The notes beneath the pieces are model-generated. The model searched no databases, had not been told where the DNA came from, and saw only the letters and a program-made list of their open reading frames with translations. This document shows, one piece after another, positions 1-11,800 of a stretch of 64,000 nt of DNA. The position numbers and the translations under genes are program-made. The stretch is from Henricia sp. BOLD:AAB3569. Its lineage: Eukaryota; Echinodermata; Asteroidea; Spinulosida; Echinasteridae. The stretch spans positions 682,001 through 746,000 of the forward strand of contig JBBELK010000096.1 in NCBI GenBank assembly GCA_037783545.1. The letters are read 5' to 3'. Each line of letters starts with the position of its first letter. Position 1 is the stretch's first letter.

Positions 1-170
1 TTTTATTTTTTTATTTTTTATTATTGTCATTTGTTTGCATTATTTAAATTTCCCAGTGTTTTGGGTGACCCACTTTTGCCTGCAAGGAATTACATACTGA
101 CATGCTAACGAATATGTCGCGCTACAAAATCGCCACAAAAATTAAATAAACAAATGCTAGATGATGCTGA

Positions 171-490
171 CATGTCAATTCCAGTGGTTTACCAATGACA
201 TACATGTCAATTCCAGTGGTTCACCAATGACAAACATGTCAATTCCAGTGGTTCACCAATGACAAACATGTCAATTCCAGTGGTTCACCAATGACATACA
301 TGTCAATTCCAGTGGTTCACCAATGACAAACATGTCAATTCCAGTGGTTCACCAATGACATACATGTCAATTCCAGTGGTTCACCAATGACATACATGTC
401 AATTCCAGTGGTTCACCAATGACAAACATGTCAATTCCAGTGGTTCACCAATGACATACATGTCAATTCCAGTGGTTCACCAATGACAGA
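171..490. repeat. 32-bp satellite array, first block (10 units)
   Basis: Ten consecutive 32-bp units begin with CATGTCAATTCCAGTGG. The unit end alternates mainly between GACATA and GACAAA; in order the ends read T A A T A T T A T, and the last unit ends GACAGA. The units are otherwise almost identical, which implies recent amplification or homogenisation. The array continues at 940 after an inserted element. Confidence 0.95.
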
Positions 491-939
491 CATCGTGTTT
501 ACACTGGTCCCGAGCTCGGGATCAAGATTGGTCCCCTGATAAGAAGGCGTTAGTGTTAACCGCAATGATCCTGAGTGCCGCGTTTACATTTTGTAGTTGG
601 TCTCGAGCGCGGTGCCAGAAGTTGCAGTCAAAGGTCATGCTCTGTGTGTGCATGGGTTGTGCATGTACAGTGTACAAGGCCACTTGAATTTCGCGGGCTT
701 TTCCCCCGCTACGGCTGTGGAGCGGATGTGGCAGGTTGCGGTAAAGACTAATTGCTTATCTAACCGCAAACTGATCCCGAGCTCGGGATCGAACCCTCCG
801 CCAACGCGAGACCAAAATCTCGGGGTCTGATCCAGGGCCAATTTGGTTCCGAGAGCGTTTACACTTAGTTGTGATCCGGGGCTGATCCCGAGCTCGGTGT
901 TCGATCCCGAGCTCGGGATCAAGTGTAAACAGGGTGAAA
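491..939. mobile_element. MITE built of GATCCCGAGCTCGGGATC palindromes, inside the satellite
   Basis: The inverted ends are GTTTACACTGGTCCCGAGC (from 497) and the complement of GAGCTCGGGATCAAGTGTAAAC read to 930. An 18-bp perfect palindrome occurs at 773-790 and 903-920, with a damaged copy at 883-897. The insertion splits one satellite unit. An ACAT remnant on both sides suggests a short target duplication. No coding sequence is visible. Confidence 0.75.
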
Positions 940-1130
940 CATGTCAATTCCAGTGGTTCACCAATGACAAACATGTCAATTCCAGTGGTTCACCAATGAC
1001 ATACATGTCAATTCCAGTGGTTCACCAATGACATACATGTCAATTCCAGTGGTTCACCAATGACATACATGTCAATTCCAGTGGTTCACCAATGACATAC
1101 ATGTCAATTCCAGTGGTTCACCAATGACAT
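940..1130. repeat. 32-bp satellite array, second block (6 units)
   Basis: Six units of the same 32-bp repeat continue in the same phase and orientation as the first block. Two degenerate units are seen again at about 1365-1440, beyond a second inserted element. Confidence 0.95.
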
Positions 1131-1364
1131 CAGGGCTTGAATTTCATGAAAAATCCTGCTAGACCACAGGGTTAGTAGCTTAAATCATTTAGGGTACTGG
1201 ACCGATGCTATTTTTACAAGACCAAAGCCATAAGGAACGTGGATTTACTGTTCGTTAGTTTTAAAATGCACTGGACCACTGGTCTAGTATGGTAGAGAAA
1301 GCACTAGACCGAGGCTTAAATTACTGGCCTCGGTCCACCGGTCCAGTGGGTATTTCGAGCCCTG
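1131..1364. mobile_element. CAGGGCT-ended short element inside the satellite
   Basis: The ends are CAGGGCTTGAA and TTCGAGCCCTG, flanked by GACAT on both sides; GACAT also belongs to the satellite unit. The interior repeats CTGGACC/GGTCCA-type words. The ends match those of the larger element at 8394-10617. It is hAT-like in its termini, but the duplication is 5 bp rather than 8. Confidence 0.65.
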
Positions 1365-1657
1365 GACATACATGTCAATTCCAGTGGTTCACCAATGCTG
1401 TATGATGCTGACATGTGCCAATTCCAGTGGTTCACCATGGTCTTTTACCATTTGAACACAAATATTTTGCCTCATTTTCTTTTCACTTACTAATCTTGCC
1501 GTTTTTCGCTAACATTTGTTTGTGCCAATTTCATACCTGAGAATATTGTATTCTTCAAGGTTCAGGTACTTTAAGGGTTTTATGCATGGAATTTTCTAAA
1601 ATAACATATTCCAATGAGCTGCTTTTCAACTTTGTTGTTTTGGGTTGCATCCCATGT

Positions 1658-2023
1658 GGGTCTTTCCACGGTAAAGGGGCATTTTGGCAACACGGACCAT
1701 ATTTTCGAAGATATACCTTTGTCTGGTCTCAAAATAAAAGAAATAAGCTTCAATTGTTCTGAAGAGATAACTTAGGCCCAAAAAGGGTTACAAATAGTGC
1801 GACAACATGCCTTTCTAAAAACCCTGTGTACAAATTTCCAATATACGCTCGTAACCAGGACGGACACTTGTGTTACATTCTAGGCCGTCCTGGTTACGAG
1901 CGTATATTGGAAATTTATAGTTATCTCTTCAGAATAATTGAAACTTATTATTATTTTTTTTTGAGACCAGACAAAGGTATTTTCTGGGAAAATATGGTCT
2001 GTGTTGCCAAAATGCCCCTTTAG
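1658..2023. mobile_element. Long-hairpin MITE, family A copy 1
   Basis: Two long inverted arms contain AATTTCCAATATACGCTCGT and its complement, around a short loop near 1868-1888. The outer end is GGGTCTTTCCACGGTAAAGG; the right end is truncated. Full copies lie at 36324-36767 and 47158-47526. It is a non-coding foldback element. Confidence 0.85.
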
Positions 2024-2720
2024 GCCAAAAAGAAAAAGAAATATTTTTAGCATAAGTTGAAGTCACCCAAAATGACGCGGTGATGCGGCTTTTTTTTCCC
2101 GCTATTTTTTTTTTTTAGTTAAGTGGATTCCAAGCAATAAAGTTTTTTAAAAAGTACACGATTGGTAAACTGTTACAAACAGCATTATTCCCACTCGTTG
2201 AAACATTTCGGACACATAGATGCAGTAATACTTCAGAAAACCTAAAAAAAAATCATGTATTTTTTTGAGTATCAATGAATGGTAAAACAATTGTCTGCAG
2301 GCAACTTTTTAAAAAAAGCACCTTCAGTTGACAATTATTCACACAAAGGTATTTTACACCGGGAAAAAAATAATGTGGTGTTTGTTACCATTGCTATCAA
2401 CACTTGTGAAGTCAAATTTTGGATACATGTGTAACTACAAATTATGTATTTGGCTTTAAATGAGATTTTTGTTGCTTACGGTCAGCTTGAGTTGACTGCA
2501 GACAAAAATTGTATGCAGACAACTTTTTTTACCATTCATTCATACACAAAAACCATGCATGCATACGGATTTTGTATTACTGCACCCATGTGGCCGAATT
2601 TTCTACAAGGCAGTTTATCAACATTATTCTTTAGTTATATAATGCTGTTGTTCCTGTTAAAGTTTACCAGTGATGTAGTCTGTCTTTACCATTCACATCA
2701 TTGTCAATCTGATTGTGTAG

Positions 2721-2803
2721 AACCTGTTCCCAAAGAGGTTACAGTGGTCTTGGTCAAGCCAGATGCAGTCAAGCAGGGCAAAGTGGAGGAAATCATTCAG
2801 AAG
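2721..2803 (+). CDS. NME8: NME8-like exon 1 in window: start of NDK domain 1
   Basis: The exon follows a GATTGTGTAG acceptor and ends before GTAAGT. It begins with two bases of a split codon and ends in phase 0. It encodes PVPKEVTVVLVKPDAV and then KQGKVEEIIQK, the first beta strand and the KPD motif of an NDK fold. A hAT-like element is inserted only 17 bases beyond the splice donor. Confidence 0.9.
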
Positions 2804-5800
2804 GTAAGTGACACTTTGTTCAACGCTGTACAGAGAAAAATAAAATAAGGAGCCACTGGCTCCTAAGGAAAAAAAGATGGGCGCCGGCATTTATATTTTA
2901 AACTGGTAAAATAAACTTATCGAAACATAAAAAGTACCTGTACAGTTTCCAGTTGCACAAAATCCACAATTGGCCATGTGCATAGACTTGTTAAAGGTCA
3001 CGACATTATTTTTTTCCTTAAATTGGCTATGTCACGGTTTGCGCATGCGCCAAGTCCTTTCATATTTTGACATACGTGCGTGCTCAGATGAATGTAGTGC
3101 ACTTTCGTTACACAACGCCATTGGTGTGTGTGCTATAGTTGTGTACATCGTGTACTTAGCACGTGCCGCATGGGCAGTGTGTTCGTTCATGAGTGTTTAC
3201 AATACGCAGAATTCAACTACATTGTGCATCGTTTGTGTGCATTTGTTCGATTTGGCATCGCGCGCGCGCGCGATTGCGAGATCAATGTCTGGAAAAACAA
3301 AATCGTACAGCGGTGGCGGCCACTTTCCAAGGACAGAAGGTATGCTGTAAAATTGCTGTCGGGACCAAATAAGCATGTCAGTTTTGATGGAAAACAAGGT
3401 TAAGTAAATTGCTGTATCCAACCATGTCATTCAATTCATTCGATGAAACAAGTCTGACACATGAGAAACACGTGCATAGTCTGGTGCAGGAGTAGCAGCT
3501 GCAAGTGAACGCGTGCGCAAAACGTTTCCCCGTTGACGTAAGTGTAGCAATTTGTGCGAGTGTACACGTAAAGCGCGAGACTGCAAACCAGTCTACATTG
3601 TTGGGTATAGTCTGATACCTATGCGTGTATACATACGTATTTGCACAAAAGCTGCGTTGGGCACAATACATACCCAAGCTGTGGCCGGTTGCATGCCGCG
3701 AGTGAGAGCAGAACACTGGACTTGAATACATGTACATTGTACTACCCGTAAACATCACTGACAAGGTGGGCGACTAATGTGCGAATTTTGTGGTCGCCAA
3801 TTTAACCACTGATCGCATGTGAACATTTTTAGGCGCCAATGCGACCATTTTAGTCTCACTGTACAGCGTTGACTTTGTTCATTATTTTCTATGAATAGGT
3901 GATTTTTTTTAGGGAATGTCGGGGTGAATTAATTTGATGCAAATGTGGACAAATGTCCATGAGTTTGTGAAATCTGGATTCAGTGCAAAACAACTTGGTT
4001 CCACTGCGATTCGAACCGCAGACCTTCTGCTTGATGTGCAGATGCCCTACTGATTGGGCTATGAAGCCAACTGTTGGTTTTGACACAATAGAATTGGGTG
4101 AACTGTCTCAGATATTTATGAATGCAGGACAACCCACAATCATTGCTTTAGAGCATATCTCTTTTATACATGTTATACATGTAAATACTGTATTTCTGGT
4201 ATACATGTATAATGGCTTTGGCAAGCTTCCATACATCTCTTTGCAGCCATTGTTAAAGATAGTATACATGATTGGTAAACTGTTACAAATAGTTTTATTC
4301 CCCTGTGTGATTGAAGATATGCATGATTGAAACCAACCTGAGCAAAAACCAGCTCGGTACGTCGTCTAACTTTTGAGAAAACATTAAAAAAAGGGTTTGC
4401 AATCATTTCGCCCCAAAACCACTTCGCCCCGAACCATTTCGCCCTAAACCACGGCCTGTGCACGAAGTGGTTTTTGGGGGGAAGTGGCATTTGGGTGATG
4501 TAGTGTTTGGACGAAGTAATTTGGGGCGAAATGGTACTCGAGGTGGGCGAGGTGGTTTGAGGCGAAATTGCACTTGGGCAAAATGGTTTTGGAGCGAATT
4601 GAATTTTCGTCTCATGAGACGAAAACAAATTGTTTTACTCATTTCTCAAAGACTATAGCACTTCAGACAAAACCATTTCAGCAGACGTTTTCTACGGTCA
4701 TCATGTTTATATTGTGTAAGTTAGGCGTAAATCTGTGAACATTTGTGATTTTCGAGATTACCAACGATGTATACTGCCTTTAAGGACAAAGGGTAATACA
4801 CTTTCTAAATGCAGCCCAATGACAAATAGCCAAAAAAGATATGTTTAGCCATGAATTGTAAGATTTAAAATGTCCATTCTTAATTAAACATTCATTAATA
4901 ACGGTTTTACCCTTTCCAAGAGTTACAGCAACTGACACCTAAAATACGGTAACCAAAAAATACCGACTTGTAACATCACCTGTTGCCTTTCTTGACAGTT
5001 GTTGGATAATGGACTGGAGGTTTTGGCCCAGGAAGAGAAGACATTGACAGAGGATGAAGCCAGGGATTTCTACAAGGAACATGAGGATGAGGTGTGTGTG
5101 AGTTTGTATTTAAAGGCCCTATAGATGATCTGTTTTTGAGCGATTCTGGGAACAAAACCATTATAAATAAAAAGAAGAACATCAAAAAAACCTATCTGAA
5201 GTCTTTTCAGCTCCGTCAAATACACTACGTTGTCCAAAAACATGAAAAATCCATGCACGTTTTGCCGCTCTTGACGAGGCGTTTCAACGCAACTTATTCT
5301 AAATTTGTCTCTTCATTCTCAGTTGGTCGCGTACATATATGGGTCTTTCAACGCTAATGGGCCTATTTGAAAGATAAGTCAATAATTTTTGGGCAAAAGT
5401 TATCTCCTAGGAACAGTACAAGGGAATTTTTTTAAGTTTGAGATAAACTGAAGACATCTGAAAGGAATTATTGACTTATTTTTCAAATAGGTCCATTAGC
5501 GTGGAGAGACCCATATGCACTCTGTGGCTCGCGTCATACTGGTTGTGTCCGCAACCAGTCCAGTCCACATGCACAGCTTAGCCTACCTACGGAAAGTGTG
5601 CTAAGCCTGAATCGTGCAGCCTGTACACAGCGCTCGTTTCAGACCGCCCAGATCGTTTGCAAACAATCTAAATAAGTTCATCTTTATGGAATATTTTCTT
5701 GTAAAATTCTGTCCTCTCGGGCGGAAACATTTGATTGGATAGTTTCTACCAATTCAATCTTTACTTTGAAGGTCTTCCTAGACGACTCATTGATTGACAT

Positions 5801-8800
5801 GTTGGGGCCATTGCAAATGATACAGTGGGCCTTTAAACTCTGGATGGAAGAATATTGGATAATAGGTCCTTCCCATGAATCCCCTGTGCAGTATTTCTAT
5901 TATATAAACTTCAGCTACTCCCATACAATGTATCATGTTGTAACTTGCACAATGGACTTGTGGTTAAAAGCAAACGTGACATTCAGGCGGCTGCTTCCTC
6001 CAAAAAAATTGCTGCTGTTTTTTTCTTTTTTTTTTCTTAAATCTAGAAAGTATATAGGCTGTTCATGCAAAACCACTGAAGAACTGAATTAAAGGTTTGG
6101 CTCAGTCCGGTTCTGGTTTAGTCTCGGCTGAATTCAGTAAAATCTTCTTTGGTTCAGCCATTTGGTTATAGCTATGCCTTTACCCCCCTAATAGTCAGTT
6201 TAAAAAAAATTTGGACAGTGTCCCCCTTGCGTCGTGACACTTTTGAAGTTGATTTTTTTTAAATTAATGGACTTCAGAGAACGATTACCCTCAGCATATA
6301 AATAATATACGACCATTAATCGAACACCACGTTTATCTGTTGATACTACCCAACATTTTGAAACTATCGCTCAAAACCTAATAAATTTCGCTCATAATGT
6401 AATTTGAATCGATAAAGTCCAGGTTCTACAGCTGGGTAAAATCAGCAACTACCTTTTCCAGAAAGAAACTGGTCAAAATGATTTGAAATGTGATCGCAAG
6501 AGTCAAAATATGCCTTGCAGTCCCCCCTTACGTCGTAAGACTATGATACCAAGACATGTCTAATTTTTGTTTTAAATATTCTACATTATTTAGAAATTGC
6601 ACAGAAATTTCCTAAAACAATTTTGTTAACTTGATGCGTTTTTACAAATGCATCAAAATGTCACACTTTGGGTCCTGTTTTTATAAAAATACCCATATCT
6701 CAGTTTGACTTAAATTTAGATTTAGTTTGATTAAATTGTAGGTACATTGTAGAAGAAAATGAATGTCTGTTTACTCTTTTCCACATTGCAGGATCACTTT
6801 GAATCCCTCGTGCAGTTCATGTCAAGTGGGCCAAGTCACATCTTGGTATTAACTAAAGGAGACACGGGTGAAGGAGTCGTGCATGAAGTACGCGCTCTAA
6901 TTGGACCGAAAGATGTAGACATTGCCAAAGAAGAAGCTCCAGGAAGGTAGGTTGACCCATAAGCCTGCTGCACACCTTTCCTTACTCATCGGGTCTTGGA
7001 AAAAATGCCATATTTTAAGTACTGTTTTTGGAGTACAGTAAACCTTGCATAAGTCGGATTCGTTTGTCGGATTTTCACTTATCTCGGACAAAATCACTTG
7101 GAATGTTTGATTTCGTATGTTATTCTTAATAAAAATCATCCCTTAAGTCGGATTTTTGCTTATCTCTGACGCATCAACCTAGAACATTTGTTCAATTCCT
7201 TTCATTCCATTTCATTTCATTTCATTTATTATTTCTCAGGGCACACATGAAAAGGTACATACACACAAATGAAAATTGACATAAAACAAATAGAGTGACA
7301 ACACCCCTGAAGGATTGCCAAATGTGAACTAAATCACAATCGAGTGGCTCTCCAAATGCTTCCATGCCAACACCTAAATACATATACAAAATAAAATAAA
7401 ATAATACTAGGTAATTAGGCGTTTGACCTTAAAGGAGCGTGACCAGAGTTTCTGGAAAATAGTTTCCGATGTAACTTACCAATATTATCAAGTAACTCCC
7501 ATACACACATCCCATGTCCCAAAAACCCGAAAACATTCGCGATTTCCAGTAAAAAATTGAACAAAACTATCGAGTCGGCTTTCAGCAGATAAACGTTGAT
7601 ACTGGAAAATTAGTTTACAAATAATCAGTGGATTTTCGACGATATCCTCGGAAATATGCGGCCTAGAAGCGCGGGAGTTTCAGTTTCGTAATCAGAAAAA
7701 TATAACGGATGTTATGATATAAAAATCTCATGACCCATAAGGTAAGTCCCGGGGAGTTATGGGTAAAAAAAAGTGATCTGGTCACACTCCTTTAAAGGTA
7801 CACACCTGCCTACTGTTTACATGATTTAGTGATGTAGCAGCATTGACAATACTTTTTTGATGGTCGTTGCGAAAAAATTTCATCAAAATATCCCGTAATT
7901 TACTAAAGAAGTGCAAAAATAACGAAAACGGTCAAAAGACGGGTTATACGCTTTACCAGCCGTTGCAACTACGCGAGAGCCTCACGACTTTGTCACAAAC
8001 GATTCGCTCTTCTCCTGCTCAGGATATCTCCAATTTTCTGCTCACGATTTCACTGGACAGCCCGGACGACCGAATAGGAATTTCCGTTTTCTTTTGAGGA
8101 GTTGGCATCATGTTTTTTTTTCACGAACGTACGTGCACCGAAGCAACACGCCCTTCCGTGTGTGTGTGCACTCAAGCTATTTGCCGTGTACTGCGCGGGG
8201 CAAATTTCTACACTCAACGGTAGACTGCCGTAGCACGCGCTCGCTCCCGTTCTCCGGACTCTCGAAACAAACAATTATGTTCGAGTTTTCATACTTATGT
8301 TTAACTTTGTTTCATACCTGTATAAATAGTCTCTCTTTTGTGAATTACTTATAAATATTGGGGGGAAATCAGAGTTGAATTTGGTGCAGTTCTCAGGGCT
8401 TCCCCATAACTTTTTTTAACACTGGCCACCCGGGCCACTGTGGTCACATCTTGACTGGTCCGCCGGCATCTTGAGTGGCCCTCCATTTTTTACATGTCAT
8501 TTTTACAGGTTACTCTCCGCACCCCCTAACCCCCCCAAAAAAACAATGCCATCCATGTACACTTGCTTGATTGGCTGCCTGTCGATGTGGATTTTTTTTA
8601 TTGTTGCAGCAAAGCCTTGGATTTACGCGCATCTCGACCTACATACACTCGCGATCGTGCACCATCCGTGCTTCCGATTGGTTGCTTTGCCATGATGTCA
8701 CACACAGAGCTAAATTTATGAATGAAACCATGGAGCTTCCACTTGTAGTGAAGGGGAGCCATAACTATGCAAACTTGCACTAATATCCATGTAATGACTA

Positions 8801-11800
8801 CATATTTATTCTTTGTCCGTAGTGTGGTTCAAACATCGATGTTCAAGTCAAGAATTCTGTCACTGAGTGCAGAAACCATGTGCACAAATAATTCCACGGT
8901 TGCTGGATTTAGAGAAAAATCATCCAAGGGGCCGTGACTTGCAAGGGGCCGCGTGACTTGCTTGCCGTGCCAGTAATGTTGCACGAGATTGAATACATGT
9001 ACATGTATGTCAGTGAGAAATTTCTTATGTATCGCATGATCACCATTTTGCAATCCAAATTTTAAAATGGATCACGCATTGCGATGCAATGCCTATGAAC
9101 ATTTATCTTTTCCTCCATTGTTTGCAACATTGTTGAGTTTAATACCTATTTGAATAATAAACTTTAAAAAACTCTAACTTGTGTCGTTTGTCGTCTGTTC
9201 TTCCATCCTGATTAGCTCGAAAAAGTTGTTTACGGACGCGGTGTACATGTATCGCGCACCGTAGGCGCAAGACTACGGGGACTTCCAGAGTACGCAATAG
9301 CATTTGGTGCCGCATTTGAGACCAGCAATAATGCATAGGCATAGTTTGTAGCGTTCCTACAACGCTACAACCGATACACATCGCTGGTGTCCTGCCATAT
9401 GTATATTAATTGAACTACTCAGTGTAAGGGACCAGGATTTAGTCCAGTCTGCGTGCACGCACGTGCTACACAGACTGAAATTCACCTCAGCATACATGTA
9501 GTGCCCGCTGCATAAGTAGGCTTACAACATGCTACTTGCCCAGTGCCCCGCGCCACGTGTAAATCAAATGTTTGTTGTCCTGTGCGCGGCGTGGCACAGA
9601 CCATACCAGCAGCATGCATGGCATCGGCCTTGTGTTAGATTTCATTTTACGTCGATTCAATTCAGCGTTTGCCGAGCACACGGGCCACGCACGCACTGTG
9701 ACGATCGCACTGAAAATTGTTTTCACTCGATCTTCGACTAGCAACAAGTCGAATTCATTTACATTTTACAAACTCCGTCGCAGTGCAGAAAAATCTGGGC
9801 TTGAAAAGGGGAAGCGAAGGGGACTAGCTAGGCCGGGCATGCACGGTGTGTGTGCAGCTGGCGAGCTCATCGCAAGATCGTGACGGTTCGTACACGTACA
9901 TGTTCCCATGCATCATGGCGAATTCTACACTAAACAATTTTAGGAAATGGGTGCATGCAGAAATGGACCAGAAATCTTGCTGTCATAAACTTGCTGCCCG
10001 CTGCAGTCGTATGTGTAGGACACAAATGCGCACCCCTGGCCCTGCATTTATAATGGTACCGTCTTCAAATTACGCCTCAGCTCGGCGCAATCATTCAGGG
10101 AAATTTATAAAACCCGGAGGTCGGAGGTGGTCGGAGGTACCCAAAGGTACCCGGAGGTAGATTGTTTTTGCTAACGTGTAGTTGGTGCGTTGACGGTGGC
10201 CCGGAGCTACGCAGTATTAAAATAACAAGCCGGAGGTAGGTTGTAGCATGTACTACACGGTCACAACAAATTATACCTCCGGGTTACCTCCGACCTCCAA
10301 CGACACCCATCATTCAGCGCCTACTGTTCCGGCCGTACGTGCAATGACCGTATCGCATGTGCACTATGAAACACGTGCTTTATTCCACTTCGATCGTCGT
10401 GCAACATGCATGTTTACAAACAAACTTTGTACATCCATGGAGGAAGGAAAACAACCTAGTCGATCGTCAGTCAATCATGCGTGAATATTTAATATTTAGG
10501 CTACATGTACTAAGAATCTTGACTGGCCAACCCGGACTTTTTGAACAGTGTTTGGACTGGCCCGCGAGAGTTTTGACTGGCATTTGGCCACCGGACCACC
10601 GTTATGTTCGAGCCCTGAGTTCTGCAGTAACAAACTTTTATACGGCTGGAAATACAACTAACTCACAAGACCACGTGACTTTTCAGAACCAGAATTTGGT
10701 TCCAAAAAGTCACGTGACCTTGGATTTTTCAAAAGTGCTCAAAAACGGCTAAATTTGACGGCGTCTTTTCAGGATATATCTAATTTACTCTCGAATGAGC
10801 TTCAGAATAATGTATGGGTCTATTTCGAGCCCAAAATAGCCCAACAAAGAAGGTGTGTTCCTTTAAGTCGGATTGACGAAAATTGACATTACCGCGGGGA
10901 GTTGAGGAATTTCCCGGTTAAAAATCAATCATTTTGACGGCTGCCCCATGCGGCTTTTCCCGAAATGCTGCCTGAATGAACATGATTGTTTACAGTCCTA
11001 CGTGTGCATGTGTACATCGCACAGTGTATATACTGTACGTTATCAGCAGCAGTTGCCGGTTTCGAGTCAAGTCGGACAAAAAAAACCAGTGCATTGAGTT
11101 GCCCAGCCACGAGCACACCCGCCCGTAATCTAGGCTGGAAAAACGTCCATGTGCGCACGTGATCACAGACTGCATTTTTCATTGGCTAAGGTGAAGGGCT
11201 GAGTGTATACTGCATAGCCACGATTTGACGATGGCGACACTCGATGCACAAACGCATGATCGCGCCCGGTAAATGATGCTTACAATTTTCTGCCTTCTGA
11301 CTTATCAGAGGTTTACTGTATTATATCATTTTCCATATTGGCCAGGTACACACACACATTGTACAAATTGCAGTAGTGAATACACAAAGTAATATGTGGT
11401 ACTGCAGGTATACTTACGCTGCTTAGAATAAATTCCTTGTTTCTCATCACACATCAGGTTGAAAATTGGTCCGTACGGCCAACTTATATTTTATATTTTA
11501 TACGATATTTCATATTAATGTATGTGTTTTCACTCCATTTTGTGGGAAGGCGAGTTTTTGCCTGGGCTAAGCTCATCATCATGGTAAATGCAGACACCCT
11601 AGGTGCTGGTTCAGGTTGTGAAGATCTCTCATCTTGTTTCTTGAGAGAGAATTCAATAAAACTACCGAGCATTTTCTCAACATCGCAAAGGTGATTTGAA
11701 ACATCAACCTAGTGTGTACGACCCTGCACGTGAAAGGCTGCCAGATGCGTCTACTCCCTGATGCACAGTCATTAAAAAGTTTATTCCCAATCATTTGATT

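Larger units (their letters stand above)
7034..11320. mobile_element. pogo/Tigger-like element (TA site) filled with nested insertions
   Basis: The ends CAGTAAACCTTGCATAAGTC (7036) and GACTTATCAGAGGTTTACTG (to 11318) are inverted copies flanked by TA. CAGTAAAC-type termini with TA duplication are usual for pogo/Tigger relatives of Tc1/mariner. Most of its 4.3 kb is explained by younger elements inside it. I see no surviving transposase. Confidence 0.7.

Noticed and set aside
171-1130. CRISPR-like array of 32-bp repeats
   Set aside because: Units are directly adjacent with no spacers, and the rest of the window is eukaryotic; this is a satellite.
1-2720. Thioredoxin-domain exons of the NME8-like gene
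   Set aside because: No CxxC-containing exon or matching splice pair found; the region is satellite and MITE sequence, so these exons are presumed upstream.
8050-8354. Overlapping plus and minus frames of 74-86 codons
   Set aside because: No splice sites, no known motif, and they sit within nested transposon sequence.
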